Below, piece after piece: positions 8,242 through 15,468 of a stretch of 64,000 nucleotides of DNA (its first letter is position 1; each line of letters starts with the position of its first letter). Source of the stretch: Flavobacteriales bacterium (GTDB lineage Bacteria; Bacteroidota; Bacteroidia; NS11-12g; UBA9320); the NCBI GenBank assembly GCA_020635395.1, contig JACJZV010000001.1:682001-746000 (forward strand), given 5' to 3'. A program made the position numbers and the translations under genes. The notes below the pieces were generated by a model, which did not search any database, was not told the origin of the DNA, and saw only the letters and a list, made by a program, of their open reading frames with translations.

Positions 8242-8937
8242 TTATTTTAACTTCTTAAATACATAATCCCAGTCTTTATAAGTCCAATCATTTTCACCGA
8301 TAAATTCATGGTCCGCACATTCATAAATTTCATTTACATTGAAAATCTGATTATTTTCTCTTGCTTCATCCCAAAGGTTCATTAGCCCAGATTTATCCTT
8401 TATTTTTTCAAACTTATTTTTAACATTTTTAAAACAAACTAAATCTCCAAACTCTGAATTTCCACATGGATGATAATTTGAGTATTTACAGGATATACAG
8501 GTTTTAATTTCATAATTTTCAGGGAGCGTCTTTTGCATATCAATCATAAGATATTCAAAATTATACATATTCCTTGCAAATAAATTCTCTCCAAAAACAG
8601 TCTTAAAAGTTGCTTCTTTTATAACCAACTCAACACCGTAATCTTTTTTATTTTCAATACTTTTTTCCAATTTTAAAATCAGTTCGCCATTAAAATTATT
8701 CTTTAAGTGGCCAATGATTATAGGTATCTCAATTTCTAATTCAAAATTTGTTAACTCATTGTAAGAATTAAATTCAAAATTACCCTTAGTTTCTTTTGTT
8801 TCTAATGACTCAAACTCACGTCCTTCAAAGATTGTATTCCTTAATTCTAATCTTAAATTGCTTCCATGCGAAATAACCTCAGATTTGAGCGAACCGAATT
8901 TGTCAGTATATTTTACGAGATATTTTTTTAAACACAT
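8242..8937 (-). CDS. Hypothetical protein with Cys cluster (array gene 2)
   Basis: 231 aa from the ATG at 8937 (MCLKKYLVKYTDKFGSL); a GTG at 8982 would add 15 residues. No signal peptide or membrane segment. The N-terminal two thirds looks like a beta-rich domain; then CISCKYSNYHPCGNSEFG followed by DLVC, a four-Cys pattern likely to bind zinc. Codon use is very A/T-rich. No family recognised. Confidence 0.65.
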   Translation of the reverse strand: MCLKKYLVKYTDKFGSLKSEVISHGSNLRLELRNTIFEGREFESLETKETKGNFEFNSYNELTNFELEIEIPIIIGHLKNNFNGELILKLEKSIENKKDYGVELVIKEATFKTVFGENLFARNMYNFEYLMIDMQKTLPENYEIKTCISCKYSNYHPCGNSEFGDLVCFKNVKNKFEKIKDKSGLMNLWDEARENNQIFNVNEIYECADHEFIGENDWTYKDWDYVFKKLK

Positions 8938-9231
8938 GCTCTTACTCTTTATTTTTCTGGCATTAACTATACTGTAAAACACGGAGAAGCCAAATCATCT
9001 AAACGTACTTTATTTAAAATTCTGTACGAATTTCTCCTCTTCAGTGCATGGTGTAAATATAGTTCGAAAGATAAGAAATTGATTGTCAATTTGATATAAA
9101 TTATTTCCGTCTGGAACAGGTGCATCTAAATCGGGGAAGCCACTATTCGGCGACGTCGCCAACATTGCTATTATTATCACAAAAGGTCAAGTTAGCACGT
9201 GTCCTCCAGTGGTGGAAACAGCCGTATTCTA

Positions 9232-9263
9232 TACCCCAATCCCGATAGCTATCGGGATTGGGG
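9232..9263. repeat. 32-bp perfect palindrome
   Basis: Each half reads ACCCCAATCCCGATAG towards the centre at 9247/9248; no mismatch and no loop. The inner 20 bp recur at 10920-10939. Confidence 0.9.
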
Positions 9264-9265
9264 TG

Positions 9266-9310
9266 AGAGGTACACTCTCATCATTTATGGGGAGAGCCGC
9301 CTACTTGATT
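9266..9310 (-). repeat. Partial copy of the ~125-bp array repeat
   Basis: Starts AGAGGTACACTCTCATC and continues through TATGGGGAGAGCCGCCTACT with TGATTA. The inner part of the repeat (TAACCAATAGTTA block) is missing. Confidence 0.75.
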
Positions 9311-9326
9311 ATGTGCTGTTATTTTT

Positions 9327-10055
9327 TTATTCATATGGTTTCCAGTTTTTGTCTTTGGGTTCCTTGTAATTTGCAGGTCTTACATTTCGCTTCATTTCTT
9401 CATCACAAGCTCCGAACTCAATAAAGTTTTTTTGTGCCTGTCTTAACGAAATTGTGTTTGCTCCACCTTCATAATATGGGTCGTCAAGTTGGATTGGGTC
9501 ATCTTCCCAAAAGCATACAGGGCAAATATCATAAGTTCCATTTGGTTTCTCCGTAAACGTTTTATGTCCACAACAAGGACAAGCAAATTTTGAATTAACT
9601 GTCAATATTAGTAATGCCTTTTCCAATGCATCTTTGTCAAAACCGATTGATGGTCTTGTTGCAACCCAGCGTTCTTTTATATACTCTGGCAATGCGTTTA
9701 TTGATTGGTCATCATCAATAATAACATAGTTCTGTCCCTCTCCTTTTTTTTCAACCCATTCTTTAATTTCGGTTCCTCTGTCTAATAATTGACTTATTTC
9801 TGTTTTGTTATTTAGTTTTGATATTGTTTCAAAATTCAATCCTCTTAATCTAAAAATCTCTTTCCATTTAGTTTCGTCATAATTTATTCTATGAGTTGTT
9901 GTCAAAACTATCGAAGCATTTGTCCTTTTGTGAAGGATTAATAAGTTTTCAAGTGCTTTTTTATTTAGTTTCATAAATCCGTCAGAATATATTTCTGCCT
10001 GTCGCCAAGTAGGTGTCGTTTCCAAAACTCCGTCTATGTCTAAAAGTATTGTCAT
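9327..10055 (-). CDS. HAD-family (Swiss-army-knife type) domain fused to a CPCC zinc domain (array gene 3)
   Basis: 242 aa. Residues 1-~150 are a HAD-like hydrolase domain starting MTILLDIDGVLE (motif I DxDxV), motif II threonines in IVLTTTHR, and motif III/IV acids in YVIIDDDQS; this is the type found in Swiss Army Knife RNA repair proteins. Residues ~158-242 form a cysteine-rich CPCC domain: FACPCCGHKTF, then YDICPVCFWEDDPIQ, and GGANTISLRQAQKNF, all hallmarks of that family. Phosphatase-type activity on a nucleic acid or small substrate is likely; the target is unknown. Cytoplasmic. Confidence 0.85.
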   Translation of the reverse strand: MTILLDIDGVLETTPTWRQAEIYSDGFMKLNKKALENLLILHKRTNASIVLTTTHRINYDETKWKEIFRLRGLNFETISKLNNKTEISQLLDRGTEIKEWVEKKGEGQNYVIIDDDQSINALPEYIKERWVATRPSIGFDKDALEKALLILTVNSKFACPCCGHKTFTEKPNGTYDICPVCFWEDDPIQLDDPYYEGGANTISLRQAQKNFIEFGACDEEMKRNVRPANYKEPKDKNWKPYE

Positions 10056-10083
10056 TCTGTTTTGTGTCGGTCTTTATAATAGC

Positions 10084-10222
10084 ACATAACTTTTTGCCGC
10101 TTGCCGCAGTGGGGGATTTCGAAGCACTTCACTTTCAACCAAGCACAAATGTTGATAGAATCACAGCACTTGATTTAACCACGTCAACCCCCATTGCGGC
10201 AAACGACTGTGCCTGTTGCACA
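10084..10222 (-). other. attC-like site
   Basis: Arms TTGCCGCAGTGGGGG (10101-10115) and CCCCCATTGCGGCAA (10188-10202) pair with one mismatch. Outer cores are CATAAC at 10084 and TGTTGCAC at 10214. Inner segments GAAGCAC and CAGCACTTG can also pair partly. Size ~139 bp, in the range of long attC sites. Confidence 0.6.
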
Positions 10223-10337
10223 ACTCAAAAGTAACTCTATTTTTCAACTATTTCAAAAAAGTTGCAATTTTAATCTTCTTATTACCAGCGAGTTAATTGT
10301 GTTTTGTTTTTGAGGTAAAAATCTAAAATAGCGTTGA

Positions 10338-10370
10338 GGGTAGTTGTGCAACAGCTACCCGTGTTAGCGG
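10338..10370 (-). other. Second attC-like hairpin in the same gap
   Basis: GGGTAGTTGTG (10338-10348) pairs with CAGCTACCC (10352-10360), followed by GTGTTAGCGG, the same right core as at 15590. The 115 bases between this and the preceding site carry no ORF and may be a remnant or a gene-less cassette. Confidence 0.5.
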
Positions 10371-10376
10371 TAGTGT

Positions 10377-10811
10377 TTACGTCATGTGTTTAAGGAAAAG
10401 TGTAATGGTTTCATATGTCAATTCGTTATCCTTGATTATATAGTTGTCAAACCAGTCGTTGTTACTTAGTGTTTGTGCTACCAACCAAGATTCTTTGCCA
10501 AGATATAAAAATCGTTTGCCGCCAACTTGTATTAACCATGAACCAAAATCCTTCTCGTGATAAGATTCTTTTGTAATCACCTTGTCTGTTAGTCGTAATA
10601 AGCAAAAGTCGAAAAGAAATTTATTCCAATTGCTTGAAACTTTTCTTTCAATGTCAAACGCATAACTTATAGCCTTGTCAATCGTATTATCAGTTGCATT
10701 GTCAACCAATTCTGCTTTTCGCCCAAATTTGTCAGTAAGAGTAACTTTAAAAACTCCGTTCGAAATTTCGTCAATTTTAGTTGTCCAACCTGGTAGTGAT
10801 TTTGTGTTCAT
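10377..10811 (-). CDS. Hypothetical protein (array gene 4)
   Basis: 144 aa, cytoplasmic, no membrane segment. Starts MNTKSLPGWTTKIDEISNGV, with alternating beta/helix pattern and Trp/Phe-rich C-terminal half (GSWLIQVGGKRFLYLGKESW). The layout is reminiscent of small immunity or SUKH-like proteins, but I do not recognise the family. Confidence 0.65.
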   Translation of the reverse strand: MNTKSLPGWTTKIDEISNGVFKVTLTDKFGRKAELVDNATDNTIDKAISYAFDIERKVSSNWNKFLFDFCLLRLTDKVITKESYHEKDFGSWLIQVGGKRFLYLGKESWLVAQTLSNNDWFDNYIIKDNELTYETITLFLKHMT

Positions 10812-10831
10812 AGTGTCTGTCTAACATTACC

Positions 10832-10977
10832 GCCAACGGTTTCGGGCTTTGCGTTCGGGCGGGTTTCGGAGCACAAAGTTTCAATTTATTACTAAAGTTT
10901 ATTAGAAGCACAAAGCTCCATCCCGATAGCTATCGGGATTGCACGTCAACCCGCATGACGCAACCCGTGTTATAGCC
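10832..10977 (-). other. attC-like site
   Basis: Left: CCAACGGTTTCGGGCTTTGC then GTTCGGGCGGGTTTCGGAGC. Right: CGTCAACCCGCATGACGCAA then CCCGTGTTATAGCC. The arms pair over ~20 bp with bulged bases, as in folded attC. The loop carries the 20-bp palindrome at 10920. Best example of the site architecture in this window. Confidence 0.65.
10920..10939. repeat. 20-bp perfect palindrome, second copy
   Basis: ATCCCGATAGCTATCGGGAT, identical to the core of the palindrome at 9232-9263; here it sits inside the loop of an attC-like site. Confidence 0.9.
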
Positions 10978-10984
10978 AGTTTTT

Positions 10985-11341
10985 CTATTCATTGGTCAAC
11001 ATTACTATTGTCTTATTTTTTGTCTCTGCACATTTATTTTCTGTCGGCATATTAGTTTTTATTTTCAATATGTCGTCATTTCTTTTAATGCTAAAGTTCA
11101 TAACATTATAGATTGCGTCATTTAAGTAATATTCAAATAATTTGGTCGTGTCATTTCCATAATTTGCAAAAAATTCAAATCTGTAATTGTCAATCTCAGT
11201 CTGATAAACGCTATAAAAAATGTGTTCATTAGGTTCGTTTGAAATTGTTCTCGTCACAATGAGGTTGTTCTGTTCAAAATAGGAACAGCCAACTATGAAT
11301 AGTAAAAATATCAATGCATATTTTGGTATTTTTTTATTCAT
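10985..11341 (-). CDS. Small lipoprotein (array gene 5b)
   Basis: 118 aa. Lipoprotein signal MNKKIPKYALIFLLFIVGC with lipidation Cys at residue 19. Mature part is hydrophilic with no recognised domain. Its ATG overlaps the end of the upstream 85-aa gene by 8 bases, so the pair forms one two-gene cassette. Confidence 0.65.
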   Translation of the reverse strand: MNKKIPKYALIFLLFIVGCSYFEQNNLIVTRTISNEPNEHIFYSVYQTEIDNYRFEFFANYGNDTTKLFEYYLNDAIYNVMNFSIKRNDDILKIKTNMPTENKCAETKNKTIVMLTNE

Positions 11342-11591
11342 ATACTTTCGCTCCTTTAAAAATGTCTACAAATGTTGACCAGTCTGGTTTGTCCGCATTT
11401 ACATTTAGTTTCATATTGTCGTAATAGCCTTGAATGTCTTCAGTAAACGCACCCAACGCTTCCAGAAAATCGGTCAAAGTTTTGTTTTCCCAATTTTCAG
11501 GATTGGCTAAAAAGTCTTTGCGTAATAAGCCAAGAAACTTAATGAAATTTTGTCTGTCCGTTACTTTAAAGTCGTTAAGTGTGTCGTTCAT
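11334..11591 (-). CDS. DUF7660-like small acidic protein (array gene 5a)
   Basis: 85 aa. Sequence DRQNFIKFLGLLRKDFLANP followed by ENWENKTLTDFLEALGAF and DIQGYYDN fits a small family of unknown function seen next to polymorphic-toxin or cassette genes (DUF7660 from memory). Acidic, soluble, all-helical prediction. Coupled by overlap to the lipoprotein gene. Confidence 0.7.
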   Translation of the reverse strand: MNDTLNDFKVTDRQNFIKFLGLLRKDFLANPENWENKTLTDFLEALGAFTEDIQGYYDNMKLNVNADKPDWSTFVDIFKGAKVYE

Positions 11592-11598
11592 AAAATTG

Positions 11599-11715
11599 GC
11601 TATAACGTGCCAGCACTAAATGTTGTGCCACTTTTTTCACTATTTGTTGTCAGTATAAATATACAATTTTATTTCTAATTCCCTGTCTGTCAGGCATAAC
11701 ATTTAGTGCACGTGT
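11599..11715 (-). other. attC-like site
   Basis: GCACTAAATGTTGTGCC (11613-11629) pairs with GGCATAACATTTAGTGC (11693-11709) with one mismatch. Left core CTATAACG at 11600; in gene orientation this reads CGTTATAG. The right end runs straight into a full copy of the 125-bp repeat. Confidence 0.65.
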
Positions 11716-11836
11716 GTGCCGCCAATGGCAAACACCCTCCAAGTTTAGTTGAAAGGAGAGTGATAACCAATAGTTATGTTGGATTAGCTAATGAGGTGTA
11801 CACTCCTCATTTATGGGGAGTTCCGCCTACTCGATT
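11712..11836 (-). repeat. ~125-bp array repeat, copy A
   Basis: From GTGTGTGCCGCCAATGGC to CCGCCTACTCGATT. Inner hairpins: CACCCTCC/GGAGAGTG (left), TAAC-CAATA-GTTA, ATTAGCTAAT, GAGGTGTACACTCCTC, CTCC/GGAG (right). No long terminal inverted repeats, no ORF. Adjoins an attC-like site on one side and the stop codon of the next gene on the other. Confidence 0.85.
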
Positions 11837-11842
11837 ATGGGC

Positions 11843-13003
11843 TTACAATTCAATTTTCCAAAGACCATTTTTGCCTCCGACAATTACGCTTCCCTTAGGA
11901 TCGATTGCAAGGTAAAAAGCACTTTCAATGCCAGCAAATAAGTCCTTTGACCTAAAAGTATAATATTCCCCATTACTTGTCCGAATACCGAAGTCTGGAT
12001 AACCCATCCAACTTGTTGTATACCAAATATTAGATTTTTCATCAATAACTATAGAATTTGGTAATGGAATTACCGTTCCACAGTCTGGTTTTAATTTTTC
12101 ATTGAAAGATTCAGATTGAATATCCAACCCTAATCCAATAAATGATTTACTAAACCCAGGGTTTTGACCATAATGTGTACTATTATATAGATTAATACAA
12201 GGGATATTTATAACAGAATTTTTTTCGAAAACACTTCCAAATTGCTGAATACTGTCAAATGTGAAAGTTTTCCACTCATTATTTTTAATTCTAAGTAATT
12301 CAGCTTGTGAGGCTGCATTTATTCCATTACCTTTAGTTGCATAGAATCTGACCCAAACGGAGTTATCACTGGTTATAGTTATTCCATCAAGTCTTTTACC
12401 TACTGGTAGTCCATTATTTTCTGTGAATGTTAAAACATCGGAAGCTGAAATTAAACTCAATCCATTTTCCTCCCAGTTGGATCCAGGCTGAGGCTGGGTC
12501 GTATGACCTACCCAAACATTGTCAGATTGGTCAACTGCAACATATTTCGTATGGTTATTTAGGAGACCTTCATTTTTTGAAAAGAGTTGCATTGAATTCC
12601 AGTCATATCTGCACAAACCCTTGGGAGTAGCCATCCATAATCGTCCTTTGCTGTCTTCATCAACTCCTGTAATAGTGTCTGAAGGTAATCCATCTTCTTT
12701 GCCAATATGTAACCATTTTTGTTGGGCAAAATCGAAATAATCTGCACCTTTATTCGTTCCAACCAGAATTGCCCCTGATACCTTGGAAACTGACAGATGA
12801 TTAATTCGCCCGTTTGCTAAATTATGGGTTAAGTTTTCTTTTTTTTCAAAAATAGAGAAGTCGTTAAAGTTTTTACTATTCCAGCAGCTATCCCAAGTAA
12901 ATTCGGACACGACAACTAGAGGTTTAGATGGTTCCTCTTTTTCTTTACAAGATAATGCCAAAATAGAAAAAGAGATAACTAAGAATGTAATTGTTTTATT
13001 CAT
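11843..13003 (-). CDS. Lipoprotein with two-component-regulator-type beta-propeller (array gene 6)
   Basis: 386 aa from the ATG at 13003 (MNKTITFLVISFSILALSC, lipidation Cys19); a frame to 13057 lacks a good start. Repeated propeller blades with the pattern GRLWMATPKGLCRYD, DNVWVGHT, NIWYTTSWMGYPDFGI and NGLWKIEL, i.e. W-(V/M)-(A/G)-T-x-x-G-(L/I), typical of the Reg_prop periplasmic sensor repeats of hybrid two-component systems and SusR-like proteins. Here the propeller stands alone without kinase or membrane segment, so it is a surface or periplasmic binding lipoprotein; ligand unknown. Largest gene of the array. Confidence 0.85.
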   Translation of the reverse strand: MNKTITFLVISFSILALSCKEKEEPSKPLVVVSEFTWDSCWNSKNFNDFSIFEKKENLTHNLANGRINHLSVSKVSGAILVGTNKGADYFDFAQQKWLHIGKEDGLPSDTITGVDEDSKGRLWMATPKGLCRYDWNSMQLFSKNEGLLNNHTKYVAVDQSDNVWVGHTTQPQPGSNWEENGLSLISASDVLTFTENNGLPVGKRLDGITITSDNSVWVRFYATKGNGINAASQAELLRIKNNEWKTFTFDSIQQFGSVFEKNSVINIPCINLYNSTHYGQNPGFSKSFIGLGLDIQSESFNEKLKPDCGTVIPLPNSIVIDEKSNIWYTTSWMGYPDFGIRTSNGEYYTFRSKDLFAGIESAFYLAIDPKGSVIVGGKNGLWKIEL

Positions 13004-13076
13004 ATTTCTGTTTTTAGTTCTGACTAACGCAAAATTATGTTTCTGATTACCAAGCAATCACAAAGTATCATTTTTT

Positions 13077-13097
13077 ACCTCTTTTTCAGAGGTTTTT
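13077..13097. terminator. Short hairpin with T/A flanks
   Basis: ACCTCT (13077-13082), loop TTTTC, AGAGGT (13088-13093) with T-runs on both sides. Weak but could act both ways. The surrounding gap 13004-13343 also holds an attC-like site and repeat copy B; otherwise no gene. Confidence 0.4.
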
Positions 13098-13188
13098 TCG
13101 ACTTCGTTGGCCTCCAAAATTAATAAAGAAAATTCAGAAATGAGAAATTGAATTAGACTCATTTCGGAATTTTTATTTTTGGATTGCC

Positions 13189-13240
13189 CATAACGGTGAG
13201 TGTACGCGTAGTTTGCACGTTTAGGGCTACACCGTGTGTG
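13189..13240 (-). other. Truncated attC-like site
   Basis: CCATAACGGTG at 13189 (CGTTATGG in gene orientation) and CTACACCG at 13226 pair in CGGTG/CACCG. Only ~52 bp; the long loop of other sites is missing. Runs into repeat copy B. Confidence 0.45.
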
Positions 13241-13350
13241 TGTGCCGCCAATGGCAAACACCCTCCAGAAAGGAGAGTGATAACCAATAGTTATGTTGGA
13301 TTAGCTAATGAGGTGTACACTCCTCATTTATGGGGAGAGTCGCCTACTCG
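13238..13350 (-). repeat. ~125-bp array repeat, copy B
   Basis: Same ends as copy A, with a deletion of about 13 bases inside the left hairpin loop (CCCTCCAGAAAGGAGAGTG). It supplies the TAG stop (13344-13346) of the next gene. Confidence 0.85.
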
Positions 13351-13958
13351 TTTGTGTGTAGTTTTTGTTCTTTATATACTTTCGTTATTTCGCTTTTTAA
13401 TTCATTGTACCTTTTAGGTTCGGTCAGTTTTTTCAGTGAATTAATTGTGATTGAGCTCTGACTTCTTTCATAGTTGTCAAGTCGATATGTTGGTAGAACA
13501 TAAAAATCCCATTGCTCCATTTTTAAAGGGTCAATTGTTTTTTGGTCTTTGTGTTTTAAATGACAGAACACATAAAGGTCAGCGTGTCTTTTGGGTTCTC
13601 CACGTTGCATATTTGTTTCTGCATCCCAATATCTTGCAGGTTTAATTGAAAATGAAATAGTCGAAAAGTTCTTTTGATTCCAACTTTGAATATAAGCGGC
13701 AGATTTGACTTCTATTTTTATTCCGTCGATAGTTGTCAAGTCATATGCATCCCATTCATCTCTTAAATTTTCAGGATTTAGTCCAACTGCTGTCCCGACG
13801 ATAAACTCTGCAAATCTTCCGCGAGTTGCATTGCTCAAAATGTCAGAAACGCTCCAACGCCAAAAGTCCAATAGGTTAAAATTTGTTTCCTTACCATTGT
13901 CGGTAAGGGTTTCATTTCCGTTTTTGGGGCTTGCTTTTATTTCTTTGAGTTCGTTCAT
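13344..13958 (-). CDS. PD-(D/E)XK nuclease-like protein (array gene 7)
   Basis: 204 aa, soluble. Sequence NATRGRFAEFIVGTAVGLNP then WDAYDLTTIDGIKIEVKSAA contains the core of a restriction-endonuclease-like fold: Glu in the first helix (RGRFAEF), Asp in WDAYDL, and the ExK pair in IEVKSAA around residue 83-86. Downstream NYERSQSSITINSLKKL is conserved-looking. It may be a defence nuclease without a visible methylase partner, or a repair enzyme. The stop codon is donated by the adjacent repeat; C-terminus ends KLHTNE. Confidence 0.7.
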   Translation of the reverse strand: MNELKEIKASPKNGNETLTDNGKETNFNLLDFWRWSVSDILSNATRGRFAEFIVGTAVGLNPENLRDEWDAYDLTTIDGIKIEVKSAAYIQSWNQKNFSTISFSIKPARYWDAETNMQRGEPKRHADLYVFCHLKHKDQKTIDPLKMEQWDFYVLPTYRLDNYERSQSSITINSLKKLTEPKRYNELKSEITKVYKEQKLHTNE

Positions 13959-13964
13959 TTCTAA

Positions 13965-14030
13965 TTACACACGACGGTTCGTATATGGTGTCGTAGCATC
14001 CCGCAGGGTGCTATGTATTATATACCATGT
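13965..14030 (-). other. attC-like site
   Basis: GTATATGGTGTCGTAGCATC begins at 13981; its partner GGGTGCTATGTATTATATAC ends at 14025. They pair almost fully around a 3-base loop. Left outer core ACGACGGTT differs from the TAACGG of other sites. Runs directly into repeat copy C. Confidence 0.55.
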
Positions 14031-14150
14031 GTGTGCCGCAAATGGCAAACACTCTCCAAATTTAGCTGAAAGGAGGGTGATAACCAATAGTTATATCGGA
14101 TTAGTTGATGAGGTGCACACTCCTCATTCGTGGCGAGAGCCGCCTAATGG
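14029..14150 (-). repeat. ~125-bp array repeat, copy C
   Basis: Most diverged full copy (TTATATCGGATTAGTTGATG; GTGGCGAGAGCCGCC). The left hairpin bases have changed together relative to copy A: CACTCTCC/GGAGGGTG instead of CACCCTCC/GGAGAGTG. It extends into the 3' end of the next gene. Confidence 0.85.
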
Positions 14151-14591
14151 ATTGTGTGTATTATCTGTTAAAATTCTGTTTTTTGGAATCAGCTGATGCA
14201 TTACGAGTAAAAATAATACACCTTTAGTAAAACCATTTGGAATAAACTTTACAAACGAGTCGTAAATATCAAATTGAAATCCTAATCCAGCTCCTATTAT
14301 TAAAGAAATTATTATGGAAGAAATTAAGCAAACAATGCCATAAATGCTACCAAATATTAAAGCTTTTGATAGCGATATTCCGAGATTATCTTTTGAAATA
14401 TTCCTTACTAACAAATGGGTTACGAAAGCGGTAATTATTAAAAATAAAAACTCTAAAACCATCTCATAGATGAAAAAATAGATATTGAATATTCTAGTCA
14501 TTTCAAATTCGGTAAATATTAATTTTCTAATCAAATCTATTCCAATTGAGATTAATCCAAAAAACAATATTGCTCTAAAAACCTTTGTCAT
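14124..14591 (-). CDS. Hypothetical four-helix membrane protein (array gene 8)
   Basis: 155 aa. Helices at about 5-22, 36-60, 75-101 and 116-135. No family recognised. The last ~9 residues (NPLGGSRHE) and the TGA stop are read from repeat copy C, so the original C-terminus has been replaced by repeat-derived sequence. Confidence 0.65.
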   Translation of the reverse strand: MTKVFRAILFFGLISIGIDLIRKLIFTEFEMTRIFNIYFFIYEMVLEFLFLIITAFVTHLLVRNISKDNLGISLSKALIFGSIYGIVCLISSIIISLIIGAGLGFQFDIYDSFVKFIPNGFTKGVLFLLVMHQLIPKNRILTDNTHNPLGGSRHE

Positions 14592-14633
14592 TCTTTACAG
14601 TTTATCTTAGTGTTATGCATACGCTGCGATTAC

Positions 14634-14760
14634 GCATAACGGTATAGGGTAAGAAACGTAGGGCATTTCGAAGCAATTTCCTGTTCACCGAAACGGAACT
14701 TGCTAAGAGCCCAAAACTTGCGGAAACCACTGCCCGCCCTATGTTTTATACCCATTGTGC
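14634..14760 (-). other. attC-like site
   Basis: Left arm: GGTATAGGGTAAGAAACGTA then GGGC (14641-14664). Right arm: GCCCGCCCTATGTTTTATAC (14732-14751). They pair with bulges. Left core GCATAACGG (CCGTTATGC in gene orientation, 6 of 7 to GTTRRRY). Runs into repeat copy D. Confidence 0.6.
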
Positions 14761-14880
14761 GTGCCGCCAATGGTAAACGCCCTCCAAATTTAGTTGAAAG
14801 GAAAGTGATAACCAATAGTTATGTTGGAATAGCTAAATAGGTACACTCTCCTCATTTATGGGGAGAGCCGCCTACTCGAT
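14757..14880 (-). repeat. ~125-bp array repeat, copy D
   Basis: From GTGCGTGCCGCCAATGG to GAGCCGCCTACTCGAT; contains CGCCCTCC/GGAAAGTG and the conserved ATAACCAATAGTTATGTTGG. The gap 14592-14894 consists of this repeat and the attC-like site; a small ORF over them is not credible. Confidence 0.85.
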
Positions 14881-14894
14881 TAGGAGCATCATAA

Positions 14895-15398
14895 TTATGA
14901 AATCCAAATCATTTCATTGCTTACAACTCGCCATTTTCCGAGGCGTTTTTTTAATTCAACAACATTTCCAGACGAGCTTAAGTTACCTTCGTAATATCCA
15001 CAATAAACACTGGCTTTGTTTCCAGACACAATTACTTTTGAAATATTGAATGAAAGAAAATCAATTTCACTTTTTTCTTCGTCTGTCATATTATTGAACA
15101 TTGAAATGTCCTTTACTTTGGGAGAATTCCTTTTTAGCTTATCCAATACAAATGGTAAGGATTGATTGAGAGAATCGTCTAAACTTAGAAAATAGTAGGT
15201 GGCTTTTTCTTTGGTTGCAGATGCGTTTTCTTTAAATAATGCTTTGAATGCAGCAACTTCAATTTTAACCAATGTCGTCTTTGGGATATTGTTATTCTGC
15301 AAACCCTCTTTTATATTTCCTGTCTTTTGGCTGAATACTGTGCCAGAAAGAAGTAAGAGAAGTGTCGGAAACACAAGGACTTTGAGTATTAAATTCAT
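14895..15398 (-). CDS. Hypothetical secreted protein (array gene 9)
   Basis: 167 aa with a Sec signal peptide (MNLILKVLVFPTLLLLLSGTVFSQ). The mature part has a C-terminal pattern GNKASVYCGYYEGNLSSSGN then KRLGKWRVVSNEMIW, resembling the NTF2-like/DUF4878-type periplasmic domains where a final Trp-containing strand reads KxGxWKVV. Family not certain. Confidence 0.6.
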   Translation of the reverse strand: MNLILKVLVFPTLLLLLSGTVFSQKTGNIKEGLQNNNIPKTTLVKIEVAAFKALFKENASATKEKATYYFLSLDDSLNQSLPFVLDKLKRNSPKVKDISMFNNMTDEEKSEIDFLSFNISKVIVSGNKASVYCGYYEGNLSSSGNVVELKKRLGKWRVVSNEMIWIS

Positions 15399-15468
15399 TT
15401 GATTGCCATTTAAATTATTTCTGTCGCATTCTAGAAAGTCAAATTCTATCTGGTGTTGGTGTAATTGC

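Larger units (their letters stand above)
8938..9326. other. Gap between array genes 2 and 3
   Basis: No coding frame I can support. Holds a 12-bp perfect palindrome GGCGACGTCGCC (9149-9160), GTTAGCACGTGTCC at 9190-9203 that resembles an attC-like right core, then the 32-bp palindrome and partial repeat listed separately. Probably a cassette junction rearranged by insertions. Confidence 0.4.

Noticed and set aside
13058..13261. 67-aa minus-strand frame with an inner MSLIQFLISEFSLLIL
   Set aside because: Begins in repeat copy B and covers a truncated attC-like site; the inner hydrophobic stretch could be a tiny peptide but has no other support.
14630..14815. 61-aa frame over the attC-like site and repeat copy D
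   Set aside because: Lies completely in palindromic/repeat DNA that recurs elsewhere without keeping the frame.
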